A DNA stretch of 9,946 nt from Burkholderiales bacterium (GCA_014379045.1 JACMMK010000301.1:1-9946), one strand, 5' to 3'; shown: positions 1 through 7,080, counted from the stretch's first letter. Notes: a model not told the origin generated them from the sequence alone. A program made the numbers and translations.

Positions 1-77
1 CCGGGCCTCTTCGCCCGGACGCGCGCGGCGCCGGGGACGGCCGCGCGAGTGGCGACACGACGGCGGCCGAGGCCGCG
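1..77. other. Upstream flank with small hairpin, no identifiable gene
   Basis: The first 18 bases form a perfect 6-bp hairpin (CCGGGC at 1-6, GCCCGG at 13-18) with a 6-nt loop and no T-run after it. Frame 1 is open and ends in a TGA at 79-81 that overlaps the ftsB start as ATGA. Its 26 codons give an Arg/Pro/Ala-rich peptide that I cannot assign. Frame 3 is open into ftsB, but a longer FtsB is unlikely because the family starts immediately before its membrane helix. In many proteobacteria eno lies upstream of ftsB, but I do not recognise an enolase C-terminus here. The upstream gene is therefore undetermined. Confidence 0.3.
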
Positions 78-416
78 ATGAGACTGCTCAGTGTCGCGCT
101 GGCGTTGTTGATCGCGCTGCTGCAGGTGCCGCTCTGGATCGGCAAGGGAAGCTGGCTGCGGGTGTGGGAGGTCGACCGCCAGCTCGCCGCGCAGCGCGAC
201 GGAAACGCGCGTCTGGCGGTGCGCAACGAGACGCTCGAGGCCGAGGTGCGAGACCTGAAAACCGGCTATGAAGCGATCGAGGAGCGCGCGCGCGCCGAAC
301 TGGGGATGATCCGGCAGGACGAGGTGTTCATCCAGGTGTTGGGCCCAGTCGCACCGACCGCTGCGCCGGGGCCAGCCGACCGTGGCACGCTGGCGCCTCC
401 GAACGCCGGACGCTGA
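78..416 (+). CDS. ftsB: Cell division protein FtsB
   Basis: This encodes a 112-residue bitopic inner-membrane protein of the FtsB/DivIC (septum formation initiator) family. FtsB joins FtsL and FtsQ in a divisome subcomplex that controls septal peptidoglycan synthesis by FtsWI. A hydrophobic segment at residues 4-21 is followed by the family-typical G-W-L-x-V region. A charged, Leu-rich coiled coil runs to about residue 66. The E-E-R-A-R-x-E-L-G-M block at about 68-77 is strongly diagnostic. The last ~25 residues are a Pro/Ala/Gly-rich tail longer than in E. coli FtsB (103 aa). The ATG at 78 is chosen because it starts directly before the transmembrane helix, as in homologues. The upstream sequence has only a weak purine-rich site. 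The gene is not functionally related to the chemotaxis genes that follow. Its stop codon lies in the first arm of the tandem repeat element. Confidence 0.9.
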   Translation: MRLLSVALALLIALLQVPLWIGKGSWLRVWEVDRQLAAQRDGNARLAVRNETLEAEVRDLKTGYEAIEERARAELGMIRQDEVFIQVLGPVAPTAAPGPADRGTLAPPNAGR

Positions 417-663
417 GCCCGCGAGGCCCGCGGCGAGGGACCCGTCACCTGAAAGGTGACGGGATCGACGTAGCCGAGTCGGGCTCACTCATCGTCGCGC
501 GATCCTTGGGCCTGGGATGGAGTAGGCGGACGATGAGTCCGCGCGACCCACGGCGAGGGCCGCGTCACCTGACGGGTGACGGGATCGACGCAGCCGAGCC
601 GGGCGCACTCATCGTCCCTGCCGGCCCTTCGATCGGTAACGGCGGAGACGGACGATGAGTCCG
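414..663 (+). repeat. Two-copy ~120-nt tandem repeat with conserved hairpins (candidate structured RNA)
   Basis: Units at 421-540 and about 541-661 align with a 120-base period. Positions 421-496 match 541-616 at 66 of 76 columns by hand count. The following ~32 nt are unrelated in sequence but nearly equal in length, and then a 12-nt block ending GATGAGTCC is identical. Each unit can form three stems. P1 is TGAGCCCG (414-421) with CGGGCTCA (480-487); in copy 2 the same positions pair with one mismatch and one G-U. The central hairpin is CCCGTCACCT (441-450) with AGGTGACGGG (454-463); copy 2 keeps it with one mismatch and a T-A to T-G change. The terminal stem is ACTCATCGTC (487-496, 607-616) with GACGATGAGT (529-538, 651-660). 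A CGGC/GCCG pairing (431-434 with 473-476) could extend the fold. I match it to no known riboswitch or ribozyme. It could equally be a dispersed palindromic DNA repeat, and the strand is assumed. Confidence 0.8.
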
Positions 664-805
664 CCGCCCGGACCCCGAGGCGCGCCGAGGCTCGGGTAGG
701 CGGGCGCCTGCCAGCCCAATGCGGGCCCGCCCACGCTGCACCGGCGTCCCCTCAAGTCGACAGGCGCCGAGTCGCTATATGCCAGCACGGCTATAGGAGA
801 TTCGA
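664..805 (+). other. Leader region of the 806 gene, no promoter recognised
   Basis: This GC-rich stretch between the tandem repeat and the TTG start contains two more possible hairpins: CCCGAG 674-679 with CTCGGG 691-696, and GGCGGGC 699-705 with GCCCGCC 725-731. No TAAA...GCCGATAA-type sigma-28 site is present, unlike the two receptor genes downstream. The only sigma-70-like boxes (TCGACA at 757-762, TATATG at 776-781) are 13 nt apart, which is too close to be convincing. The promoter of the first chemotaxis operon is therefore not located. Confidence 0.4.
795..799 (+). promoter_or_regulatory. Ribosome binding site deciding the TTG start at 806
   Basis: AGGAG sits 6 nt before the TTG at 806. 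It is the only strong Shine-Dalgarno sequence near the start of this frame. The next in-frame ATG is far downstream, beyond both predicted membrane helices, so TTG is the best start. Confidence 0.75.
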
Positions 806-2020
806 TTGCAACAGAATACCGTTCCCGCCCGTTATCCGCTGCGCGTTCTGGTGGCGCATTGTGTCGCTGGGAGCGCGCTGGTCGCGCTGACTGTGCTCGC
901 CTTCGATCGGCTCGAGGGGTCGACGCTGTTCCTGATCTCGTTGGCTGCAGGCGCACTTGGGCTGGCGGCCTGGTGGAGTGGTTCGACGCACGCGCGCGGG
1001 CACGCCAACGCTTCGGGCGCGGACAGCGCGGTGGATCAGTCGCAGGTCGACACTGACGGGGCGCTTGCAAGTGCGCTGCGCAGGCATCGCCAGGCGATCG
1101 TCGCGGGCGTTCAATGTGTCGGCGCAGACATCGGGCGCAGCGACGCACTGCTGAGCGAAGCGGTCACGACGCTCGCCGAGAGCTTTCGAAGGATGCACGA
1201 GCTGACCCACGAACAGCAGTCGATCACGCTCGGGCTCGCCTCCGACACGGGTGCGGGGACCCGGCAGCGCAACACGTTCGAGAACTTCGTTGCCCACTCG
1301 GCAAGTGCGATGCAGGCGATGGTAGAGAACGTCGTCAACAACAGCCGGGTCGGCATGACATTGGTGAGCCAGATGGAAAACGTCGATACACAGATCAAGG
1401 GCGCGCTGTCGATCCTCGGCGAGGTCGAAGGCATCTCGAAGCAGACCAGTCTGCTGGCGCTGAACGCCGCAATCGAAGCGGCCCGCGCAGGCGAGGCGGG
1501 ACGCGGCTTCGCAGTGGTGGCCGACGAGGTGCGCAAACTGTCGTCACGCACGCAGCATTTCAGCGAACAGATCCGCCAGGAGATCGGCAAGGTCTGTACG
1601 TCGTTGAACGAGACCGAGACCCATATACACAGCATGGCGTCGCAGGACATGACCTTCGCGCTGCACGCCAAACGCGAAGCCGACAACATGACAAGTCACG
1701 TCAGCGAGATCAACGCCGAAGTGGCGCGCGCGCTGCAGAGCACCGCGCAGATCGGCGAGTCGATGCAGTGCCGCGTCGGTGAGGCCGTCACCGCGCTGCA
1801 GTTCCAGGACATCACCACCCAGTTGCTGAACAACTGCCGCACTCGCGTCGAGACAATCGTGGCCATGTTCGACGCGATCGACGGTGAACTCGCGCAGACG
1901 CCCGGTCGCGCACCGCTCGATCAGGTGCTCGGCGACCTGGTGGCCAGCACGCAACAGATCGAGGCGCGCAACCCGGTCGCGCAGAAACAGCTCGTCGGCG
2001 GCGACATCGATCTTTTCTGA
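806..2020 (+). CDS. Membrane-anchored MCP-tip protein with CheZ-like DxxxQ motif
   Basis: This encodes 404 residues starting at TTG. Two hydrophobic helices (about 12-33 and 40-57) are separated by only six residues, so there is essentially no periplasmic sensor. No HAMP domain is apparent. The cytoplasmic part is helical and carries the chemoreceptor hairpin tip, QTSLLALNAAIEAARAGE, from about residue 213, followed by GRGFAVVADEVRKL. This tip is the region that contacts CheA and CheW in receptor arrays. Clear methylation-helix glutamate pairs are not obvious. Near the C-terminus, LQFQDITTQLL places D335 and Q339 four residues apart, as in the catalytic D-x-x-x-Q of the CheY-P phosphatase CheZ. 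The protein ends GGDIDLF, resembling the acidic, Phe-terminated CheZ peptide that binds CheY. cheY follows 52 nt later and cheA after it, consistent with one operon. An annotation pipeline would call this an MCP. The array-bound phosphatase role is inference. Confidence 0.8.
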   Translation: MQQNTVPARYPLRVLVAHCVAGSALVALTVLAFDRLEGSTLFLISLAAGALGLAAWWSGSTHARGHANASGADSAVDQSQVDTDGALASALRRHRQAIVAGVQCVGADIGRSDALLSEAVTTLAESFRRMHELTHEQQSITLGLASDTGAGTRQRNTFENFVAHSASAMQAMVENVVNNSRVGMTLVSQMENVDTQIKGALSILGEVEGISKQTSLLALNAAIEAARAGEAGRGFAVVADEVRKLSSRTQHFSEQIRQEIGKVCTSLNETETHIHSMASQDMTFALHAKREADNMTSHVSEINAEVARALQSTAQIGESMQCRVGEAVTALQFQDITTQLLNNCRTRVETIVAMFDAIDGELAQTPGRAPLDQVLGDLVASTQQIEARNPVAQKQLVGGDIDLF

Positions 2021-2072
2021 TCGATCACTGCCTGCCGCGCCAGACATCGACAATCGAAAGGCAACTCGAATC

Positions 2073-2438
2073 ATGAGCAAGACAATTCTCGCGGTGGACG
2101 ACTCGGCATCGATTCGCCAGATGGTGGCGTTCACGCTGAAGAGCGCTGGTTACGACGTCGTCGAAGCGGTCGACGGACAGGACGGCCTCGAGAAAGCGAA
2201 GGCGAAGCCGGTTGCCCTCGTGCTCACCGACCAGAACATGCCGCGGATGGATGGCCTCTCGCTGGTCAAGCACCTGCGCGCGCTGCCACAGTACAAGACC
2301 GCGCCGATCCTGATGCTGACCACCGAGTCGAGCGATCAGATGAAGGCGCAGGGCAAGGCGGCCGGGGCGACGGGCTGGCTCGTGAAACCGTTCGACCCGA
2401 CCAAGCTGCTCGAAGTGGTGAAGAAGGTGATCGGCTGA
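2073..2438 (+). CDS. cheY: Chemotaxis response regulator CheY
   Basis: This encodes a 121-residue single-domain receiver with no output domain. CheY accepts a phosphoryl group from CheA and binds the flagellar switch protein FliM to change rotation. All active-site residues are present: acidic pair D9-D10, phospho-acceptor D53 in LTDQNMP, T83 in LMLTTES, and K105 in VKPF. The residue equivalent to E. coli Tyr106 is Trp102 (GATGWLVKPF). The open frame extends upstream into the preceding gene, but the ATG at 2073 is chosen because the receiver fold begins there (MSKTILAVDDS). An AAAGG lies 11 nt before it, a rather long spacing. It is preceded by the CheZ-like MCP-tip gene and followed 81 nt later by cheA, which fits a flagellar chemotaxis role rather than a generic receiver. 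Confidence 0.9.
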   Translation: MSKTILAVDDSASIRQMVAFTLKSAGYDVVEAVDGQDGLEKAKAKPVALVLTDQNMPRMDGLSLVKHLRALPQYKTAPILMLTTESSDQMKAQGKAAGATGWLVKPFDPTKLLEVVKKVIG

Positions 2439-2519
2439 ACCCGGCGCGCTCCGCCCGGCCGCGCCGGCCTTCGACGCTCCGATCGTCACGCTCCATTCAC
2501 ACCGCTACAGGGTCACCCG

Positions 2520-4841
2520 ATGTCAATCGACATGAGTCAGTTCTACCAGGTGTTCTACGACGAGTGCGCAGAACATCTGGCGAGCATGGAAAGCCTGCTG
2601 CTCGCGCTCGACCCGGATGCGCCCGACGCCGAGCAGTTGAACGCAGTTTTCAGGGCAGCGCACTCGATCAAGGGCGGCGCGGGAACTTTCGGTTTCACTG
2701 AGATCGCGAGCACCACGCATTCGCTGGAATCGCTGCTCGACCGTCTGCGCAAGGGCGAGCTCGCGCTGTGTCCGGAGATGATCGACGCATTCCTGCGCGC
2801 GAAAGACGTGATCTCGGATCAACTCGCGCTGCGTCGGGGAGAGACGGCGGCCGAACCCGACCCGGCAGCAGCCGAGGCAGTGATGCAATGGCTTGACCGT
2901 TTGGCGGTGGACTCCGCGCCGGCCACGGCACTCGCCGGGCCGGCCTCCGGCAGCGCGCCCGTGGCGCGAGAAACACCGTCCAGACAAGGCTCTGACTTAT
3001 CTACCGCATCGCCCGACGCGCCCACGCGCTACGAGATCACCCTGCAGGCCGGCACGCTCGACGGCGCGTCGCTCGAGCTTCTGTTCGACACGCTGCGCGA
3101 GGTCGGCCAGCTCGAGATCCTCGGGCAGCCGGCACCGCGCAAGACGCGCAGGTCGAAGGCAGCGCGCGCGCCCTGGCGGCTCGCCCTGACGACGACTGCG
3201 GACGAGGTGAGCCTGCGCGACCTGATCGCGTTCGTGATTCCAGTGGACGACCTCGACATCTCGCGCAGCGCGCAGAGCATGGTGGTGCCGCGCACCGGCA
3301 CGGCTGCCGAATGCGCGGCGGGCGTGAGCGCCGCCGACACCGACCCGGGCCGCGGGCGTCGAGACGGCGCCGAGGTCGTAGCCGATCCCGGGTTCGGATT
3401 CTTCGACGACGTGCCAAATGCCCCGATGCAGGACGGCGCGGGGGAGGCGTCTGCAGGGTCAGACGCCGAGGCCGCCGGCTACGGCTTCTTCGCAGGCGGG
3501 CCGGGCGTGCCTTCGAGCGACAGTGCCACGCCGAGCGAGGACCCGGCCACAGCACCCGATCCCGACGCTGCCCTTTCGCCCGGGCGCCGAGCGTCCGATC
3601 AGCCCGAGGACGCCCCGGTACGGGCTGGACGTCGCGCTACCGACAAGCAGGTGGTGGCCACCGGCGACACCGCGTCGATCCGGGTAGGGGTCGAAAAAGT
3701 CGATGTGTTGATGAATCTGGTCAGCGAGCTCGTGATTACCCAGTCGATGCTGATGGCGTCGGCAAACACGCTCGATCCGGTGGTCCATGAACGGCTGCTG
3801 TGCGGGGTATCGCTGCTCGAACGCAACACGCGTGACCTGCAGGAAGCGGTGATGTCGATACGGATGCTGCCGATCGGGTTCGTGTTCAGCCGTTTCCCGC
3901 GCGTCGTGCGCGACCTCGCCAGCCAGCTCGGCAAGAAGGTCGATCTGAAGACCCGCGGCGAGAGCGCCGAACTCGACAAGGGCCTGATCGAGAAGATCGC
4001 CGACCCACTGACGCATCTGGTGCGCAACAGCCTCGATCACGGTATCGAGACCCCGGACGTGCGGGTCCGCGCCGGCAAGCCGGAGACCGGGACGATCATC
4101 CTGACCGCCATGCACCAGGGCGGCAACATTCTGATCGAGGTCAGCGACGACGGGGCCGGGCTCGATCGCACGCGCATTCTAGCGAAAGCGCGCGAGCGCG
4201 GCATGGCGGTCTCCGATTCGATGAGCGACGCCGAGGTGTGGCAACTGATCTTCGAGCCGGGGTTCTCGACCGCGCAGTCGATCACCAACGTGTCGGGTCG
4301 AGGCGTCGGCATGGATGTCGTCCGGCGCAACATCGCGGAGATGAACGGCGCCGTCACGATCGAGTCGATGGCGGGCATCGGCACCCGCATGACGATCCGC
4401 CTGCCCCTGACGATGGCGATCCTCGACGGCCTGTCGGTCAAGGTCGGGGACAGCACGCTGATCATTCCGCTCAATTCGATCGTCGAATCGCTGCAACCCG
4501 GGGCGGACCAGGTGCGCACGATCAGCGGGCGCGCGCGCACCGTCGCGGTACGCGGCGAGTATCTGAACGTGATCGAGCTGAGAAAGGTCTTCGGCAGCGC
4601 CGGCGCGCCGCGTGAAACGCCGCCGGTGATGGTCATCGTCGAGAGCGGCGGCCACAAGGCGGCGCTGTGCGTCGACGAACTGCTCGGTCAGCACCAGGTG
4701 GTGATCAAGAGCCTCGAGACCAACTACCGGAAGGTAGGTGGAGTCTCAGGCGCGACCATCATGGGCGATGGTCAGGTCGCCCTGATCGTCGACGTGCCCG
4801 GAGTCGTGCGCGCAAGCACCGACTTGCCGGCCGCTGCCTGA
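2520..4841 (+). CDS. cheA: Chemotaxis histidine kinase CheA
   Basis: This encodes a 773-residue cytoplasmic kinase that autophosphorylates in receptor-CheW arrays and passes phosphate to CheY. The HPt (P1) domain spans about 1-105 with phospho-histidine H48 in AAHSIKGGAG. A P2-like CheY-docking domain lies at about 168-248. A long acidic Ala/Gly/Pro linker runs from about 249 to 380, then the P3 dimerisation helices (VEKVDVLMNLVSELVITQ). The P4 ATPase has an N-box (N503, H507), G1 DDGAG (543-547), FEPGFSTA, and G2 GRGVG (593-597). The P5 CheW-like domain fills the C-terminus. It is longer than E. coli CheA (654 aa), mostly because of the linker. The linker holds two G-[FY]-G-F-F motifs (291-295, 320-324) and two R-R-A-[ST]-D motifs (356-360, 371-375). 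The start at 2520 has AGGG about 8 nt upstream; ATG 2532 is a possible alternative. A single HPt and a P2 domain argue for a flagellar CheA rather than a ChpA-type pilus kinase. Confidence 0.95.
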   Translation: MSIDMSQFYQVFYDECAEHLASMESLLLALDPDAPDAEQLNAVFRAAHSIKGGAGTFGFTEIASTTHSLESLLDRLRKGELALCPEMIDAFLRAKDVISDQLALRRGETAAEPDPAAAEAVMQWLDRLAVDSAPATALAGPASGSAPVARETPSRQGSDLSTASPDAPTRYEITLQAGTLDGASLELLFDTLREVGQLEILGQPAPRKTRRSKAARAPWRLALTTTADEVSLRDLIAFVIPVDDLDISRSAQSMVVPRTGTAAECAAGVSAADTDPGRGRRDGAEVVADPGFGFFDDVPNAPMQDGAGEASAGSDAEAAGYGFFAGGPGVPSSDSATPSEDPATAPDPDAALSPGRRASDQPEDAPVRAGRRATDKQVVATGDTASIRVGVEKVDVLMNLVSELVITQSMLMASANTLDPVVHERLLCGVSLLERNTRDLQEAVMSIRMLPIGFVFSRFPRVVRDLASQLGKKVDLKTRGESAELDKGLIEKIADPLTHLVRNSLDHGIETPDVRVRAGKPETGTIILTAMHQGGNILIEVSDDGAGLDRTRILAKARERGMAVSDSMSDAEVWQLIFEPGFSTAQSITNVSGRGVGMDVVRRNIAEMNGAVTIESMAGIGTRMTIRLPLTMAILDGLSVKVGDSTLIIPLNSIVESLQPGADQVRTISGRARTVAVRGEYLNVIELRKVFGSAGAPRETPPVMVIVESGGHKAALCVDELLGQHQVVIKSLETNYRKVGGVSGATIMGDGQVALIVDVPGVVRASTDLPAAA

Positions 4842-4864
4842 CGTCAGCGCAGGGTCGGGGCAGC

Positions 4865-4891
4865 TAAAGCTCGAGCCACCTCCGCCGCTAA
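4865..4891 (+). promoter_or_regulatory. Sigma-28 (FliA) promoter of the first receptor gene
   Basis: TAAAGCTC (4865-4872), then exactly 11 nt, then GCCGCTAA (4884-4891). The enterobacterial FliA consensus is TAAAGTTT-N11-GCCGATAA, so the -10 box differs at one position. Transcription should start near 4898, giving a ~122-nt leader. The promoter begins 24 nt after the cheA stop, so the receptor and cheW can be expressed from it independently of cheA read-through. The same boxes with the same spacing occur before the second receptor. Confidence 0.85.
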
Positions 4892-5008
4892 ATTCGTGTT
4901 CATCACCGTCTGCGAGCCGGCACCGCCGGTCTTGCGGTAGCGGCGCTTCATCGGGGCCCATGCGAGGCCTTCATCACCATCTCGGTGCGATACAGGCAGT
5001 GCTTAACC

Positions 5009-5014
5009 AGGGGA
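5009..5014 (+). promoter_or_regulatory. Ribosome binding site deciding the GTG start at 5020
   Basis: AGGGGA lies 5 nt before GTG 5020. An in-frame ATG at 4960 would add 20 residues (MRGLHHH...), but it lacks a comparable site. The paralogue at 8035 also starts with GTG-AAT-CAA-CTG, so GTG is preferred. Confidence 0.75.
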
Positions 5015-5019
5015 TCCAC

Positions 5020-7080
5020 GTGAACCAACTCCGGAAGTATCGTATCGGCAGCCGCCTTGCGGCGCTGTCCGTCGTTCTCCTCGCGATGCTTGTCGCCGTC
5101 GCCGCGCTCGGCGTGTCGCGTATGGCAATGATCAACGAGCGCGTGGATCTGATCGGCGGCAACAATGCGCGAAAGACGGCCCTCGTCAACGAACTGCAGG
5201 TGGCGATGGACGACAGTCGTGTCGCCGTTCGCAACGTCATTCTGGATTCCGAAGAAGCCGGCAAGCGTGAGCAGATGGCACGCCTGGTCAAGAGCGGCGA
5301 GATGTTCGCGAAGACCGCCGCCGAGCTTCGTCCAATGCTCGTTGTCGACGCCGGCAAGGCGCACCTCGCGAAGTCGGAGGAACTGTTCGAGAAGGTGAGG
5401 GTTGCCATGCTACGCGTGGGGGGGCTTGGTCTGCAGGGCAAGGCGGTCGAGGCGAACACGATCCTGGTCAAGGAGTTGCGGCCCATACAGCAGGACCTCA
5501 TCAAGGAACTGCGCGGGTTCGCCGACCTGCAGTCGAAGCTGAACGCCAAGGCGATGGACGAAGCAAACGCCGCTTACAAGTCCGCAGTCAACTTCATGCT
5601 CGGTCTGTCCGGCGCGGCGATCGCCCTCGGCGCGCTGCTGGCCTGGCTGATCACACGATCGATCGTCATGCCGGTACGCCAGGCCGTGGCGATCGCCGAT
5701 GCGATCGCCCGCGGTGACTTGTCGACCCGGATCGAAGTCATCGGGCGCGACGAATCCGCCGATCTGCTGCGCGCGCTCGAGAAGATGACCGCCGTACTCG
5801 ATGCGCTGGTCGCGGCACAGGCCGAGATGGCGAAGCAGCACGAAGCCGGCTGGGTCGACGAGGTGATGCCGGTGGAGAAGTTCCAGGGCAAGTTCGCGCA
5901 GGTGGCGCAGTCGGTCAATTCGCTGGTGGCGGCCCATATCGCGGTCAAGATGCGCGTGGTCGAGGTGATCACCCATTATGCGAACGGCGATCTGACCGGC
6001 GACATGGACCGTCTGCCCGGAAAGAAGGCCCGGATCACCGAGGCCATCGATGCGGTGAAAGCGAGCCTCGTGAAAGTCGTGACCGAGATCCGTGAGTCGA
6101 CCGACTCGATCAACACGGCGTCGAAAGAGATCGCGCAGGGCAACGCCGACCTGTCGCAGCGCACCGAGGAACAGGCATCGAGCCTCGAGGAGACGGCGTC
6201 GAGCATGGAGCAACTGACCTCGACGGTGAAGCAGAACAGCGAAAACGCGAAGCAGGCGAACCAGTTGGCGATCAGTGCCTCAGGCGTCGCGGTGCGCGGT
6301 GGGGCCGTGATGGGTGAAGTGGTGGCGACGATGGAGCAGATCAGCGGTTCGTCGAGAAAGATCGCCGACATCATCAGCGTGATCGACGGTATCGCGTTCC
6401 AGACCAACATCCTGGCGCTCAACGCGGCAGTGGAAGCCGCGCGTGCCGGTGAGCAGGGACGCGGGTTCGCGGTGGTGGCGACCGAAGTGCGGAACCTCGC
6501 GCAACGTTCGGCAGCAGCGGCGAAAGAGATCAAGACGCTGATCGGCGACTCGGTCGAGAAGGTCGATCTGGGCTCGAAGCTGGTCGGGCAGGCGGGCGCG
6601 ACGATCGAAGAAGTGGTGCAGTCGGTCAAGCGGGTCACCGACATCATGTCGGAGATTTCTGCGGCGTCGATGGAACAGAGTGCGGGGATCGAACAGGTGA
6701 ACACCGCGGTCACGCAGATGGACGAGGTCACGCAGCAGAACGCGGCGCTGGTCGAGCAGGCGGCGGCGGCCGCCGAATCGCTGCAGGAGCAGGCCGAAGT
6801 GCTCGCACGCTCGGTGTCGGTGTTCCGGCTCCAGGCAGGGTCGGCTCAACACGTCAATGCGCACGTCAATACCCCCACCGCGGTCGAGCGACGCGGTCCG
6901 CACCGTGCGGCCAACGTCGCGCGGATCACGCCGATGAGTGCGTCGACGAAACCGATCAGGGGCGCTGCACGCACTCGGGCGTCTCTTGCCGCCGGTGCGA
7001 CGCCAGGCGCAAGTGCCGACAAGCCTTCCGGCCGACCGGCGCGTGCGGTCAACGCGAACGAAGAATGGGAAGCGTTTTGA
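5020..7080 (+). CDS. Methyl-accepting chemotaxis protein, four-helix-bundle sensor type
   Basis: This encodes 686 residues from GTG 5020. It is an inner-membrane chemoreceptor with TM1 at about 12-32 and a periplasmic helical region of ~155 residues. Its start, NQLRKYRIGSRLAALS, is typical of the 4HB_MCP_1 sensor family. TM2 is at about 190-212, followed by a HAMP domain and a second HAMP-like stretch containing ANGDLTGDM. The signalling hairpin carries methylation-site helices (EEQASSLEETASSMEQ at 383-398, and a second set after the tip) and the conserved tip FQTNILALNAAVEAARAGE from F460. The C-terminus is a flexible Ala/Arg/Pro-rich linker ending in EEWEAF. This matches the W-x-x-F tether with which receptors such as Tar and Tsr (NWETF) recruit CheR and CheB. 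The ligand cannot be read from sequence. It is transcribed from the sigma-28 promoter at 4865-4891, and cheW follows after 26 nt. It is a close paralogue of the receptor at 8035. Confidence 0.92.
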   Translation: MNQLRKYRIGSRLAALSVVLLAMLVAVAALGVSRMAMINERVDLIGGNNARKTALVNELQVAMDDSRVAVRNVILDSEEAGKREQMARLVKSGEMFAKTAAELRPMLVVDAGKAHLAKSEELFEKVRVAMLRVGGLGLQGKAVEANTILVKELRPIQQDLIKELRGFADLQSKLNAKAMDEANAAYKSAVNFMLGLSGAAIALGALLAWLITRSIVMPVRQAVAIADAIARGDLSTRIEVIGRDESADLLRALEKMTAVLDALVAAQAEMAKQHEAGWVDEVMPVEKFQGKFAQVAQSVNSLVAAHIAVKMRVVEVITHYANGDLTGDMDRLPGKKARITEAIDAVKASLVKVVTEIRESTDSINTASKEIAQGNADLSQRTEEQASSLEETASSMEQLTSTVKQNSENAKQANQLAISASGVAVRGGAVMGEVVATMEQISGSSRKIADIISVIDGIAFQTNILALNAAVEAARAGEQGRGFAVVATEVRNLAQRSAAAAKEIKTLIGDSVEKVDLGSKLVGQAGATIEEVVQSVKRVTDIMSEISAASMEQSAGIEQVNTAVTQMDEVTQQNAALVEQAAAAAESLQEQAEVLARSVSVFRLQAGSAQHVNAHVNTPTAVERRGPHRAANVARITPMSASTKPIRGAARTRASLAAGATPGASADKPSGRPARAVNANEEWEAF

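Noticed and set aside
431..540. Fluoride, glycine or GEMM (c-di-GMP) riboswitch in the tandem repeat
   Set aside because: The conserved cores of these classes as I know them are not present. Only the tandem arrangement (glycine) or isolated short words (fluoride) are similar.
529..545. CGATGAGTCCGCG resembling a hammerhead ribozyme core (CUGAUGAGUCCGUG)
   Set aside because: The CUGANGA core is not matched (ACGATGA), no GAAA segment follows, and no stem III with a cleavage site is found.
609..1297. Long minus-strand open frames here and opposite cheA and the receptors
   Set aside because: They lie opposite well-supported genes or repeats, have low-complexity Arg/Ala or Ser/Thr composition, and are expected by chance in high-GC DNA.
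1884..2072. Upstream in-frame extension of cheY to 1884
   Set aside because: The extra residues are Arg/Ser-rich shadow translation of the preceding gene. The receiver fold begins at ATG 2073.
4899..4982. Direct repeat TTCATCACCRTCT at 4899-4911 and 4970-4982 in the first receptor's leader
   Set aside because: It is short, has one mismatch, shows no symmetry or link to a known site, and is absent from the second leader; it may be chance.
4960..5019. ATG 4960 as the start of the first receptor, adding 20 residues
   Set aside because: It lacks a good ribosome site, the paralogue starts at the GTG equivalent to 5020, and AGGGGA is correctly placed for GTG 5020.
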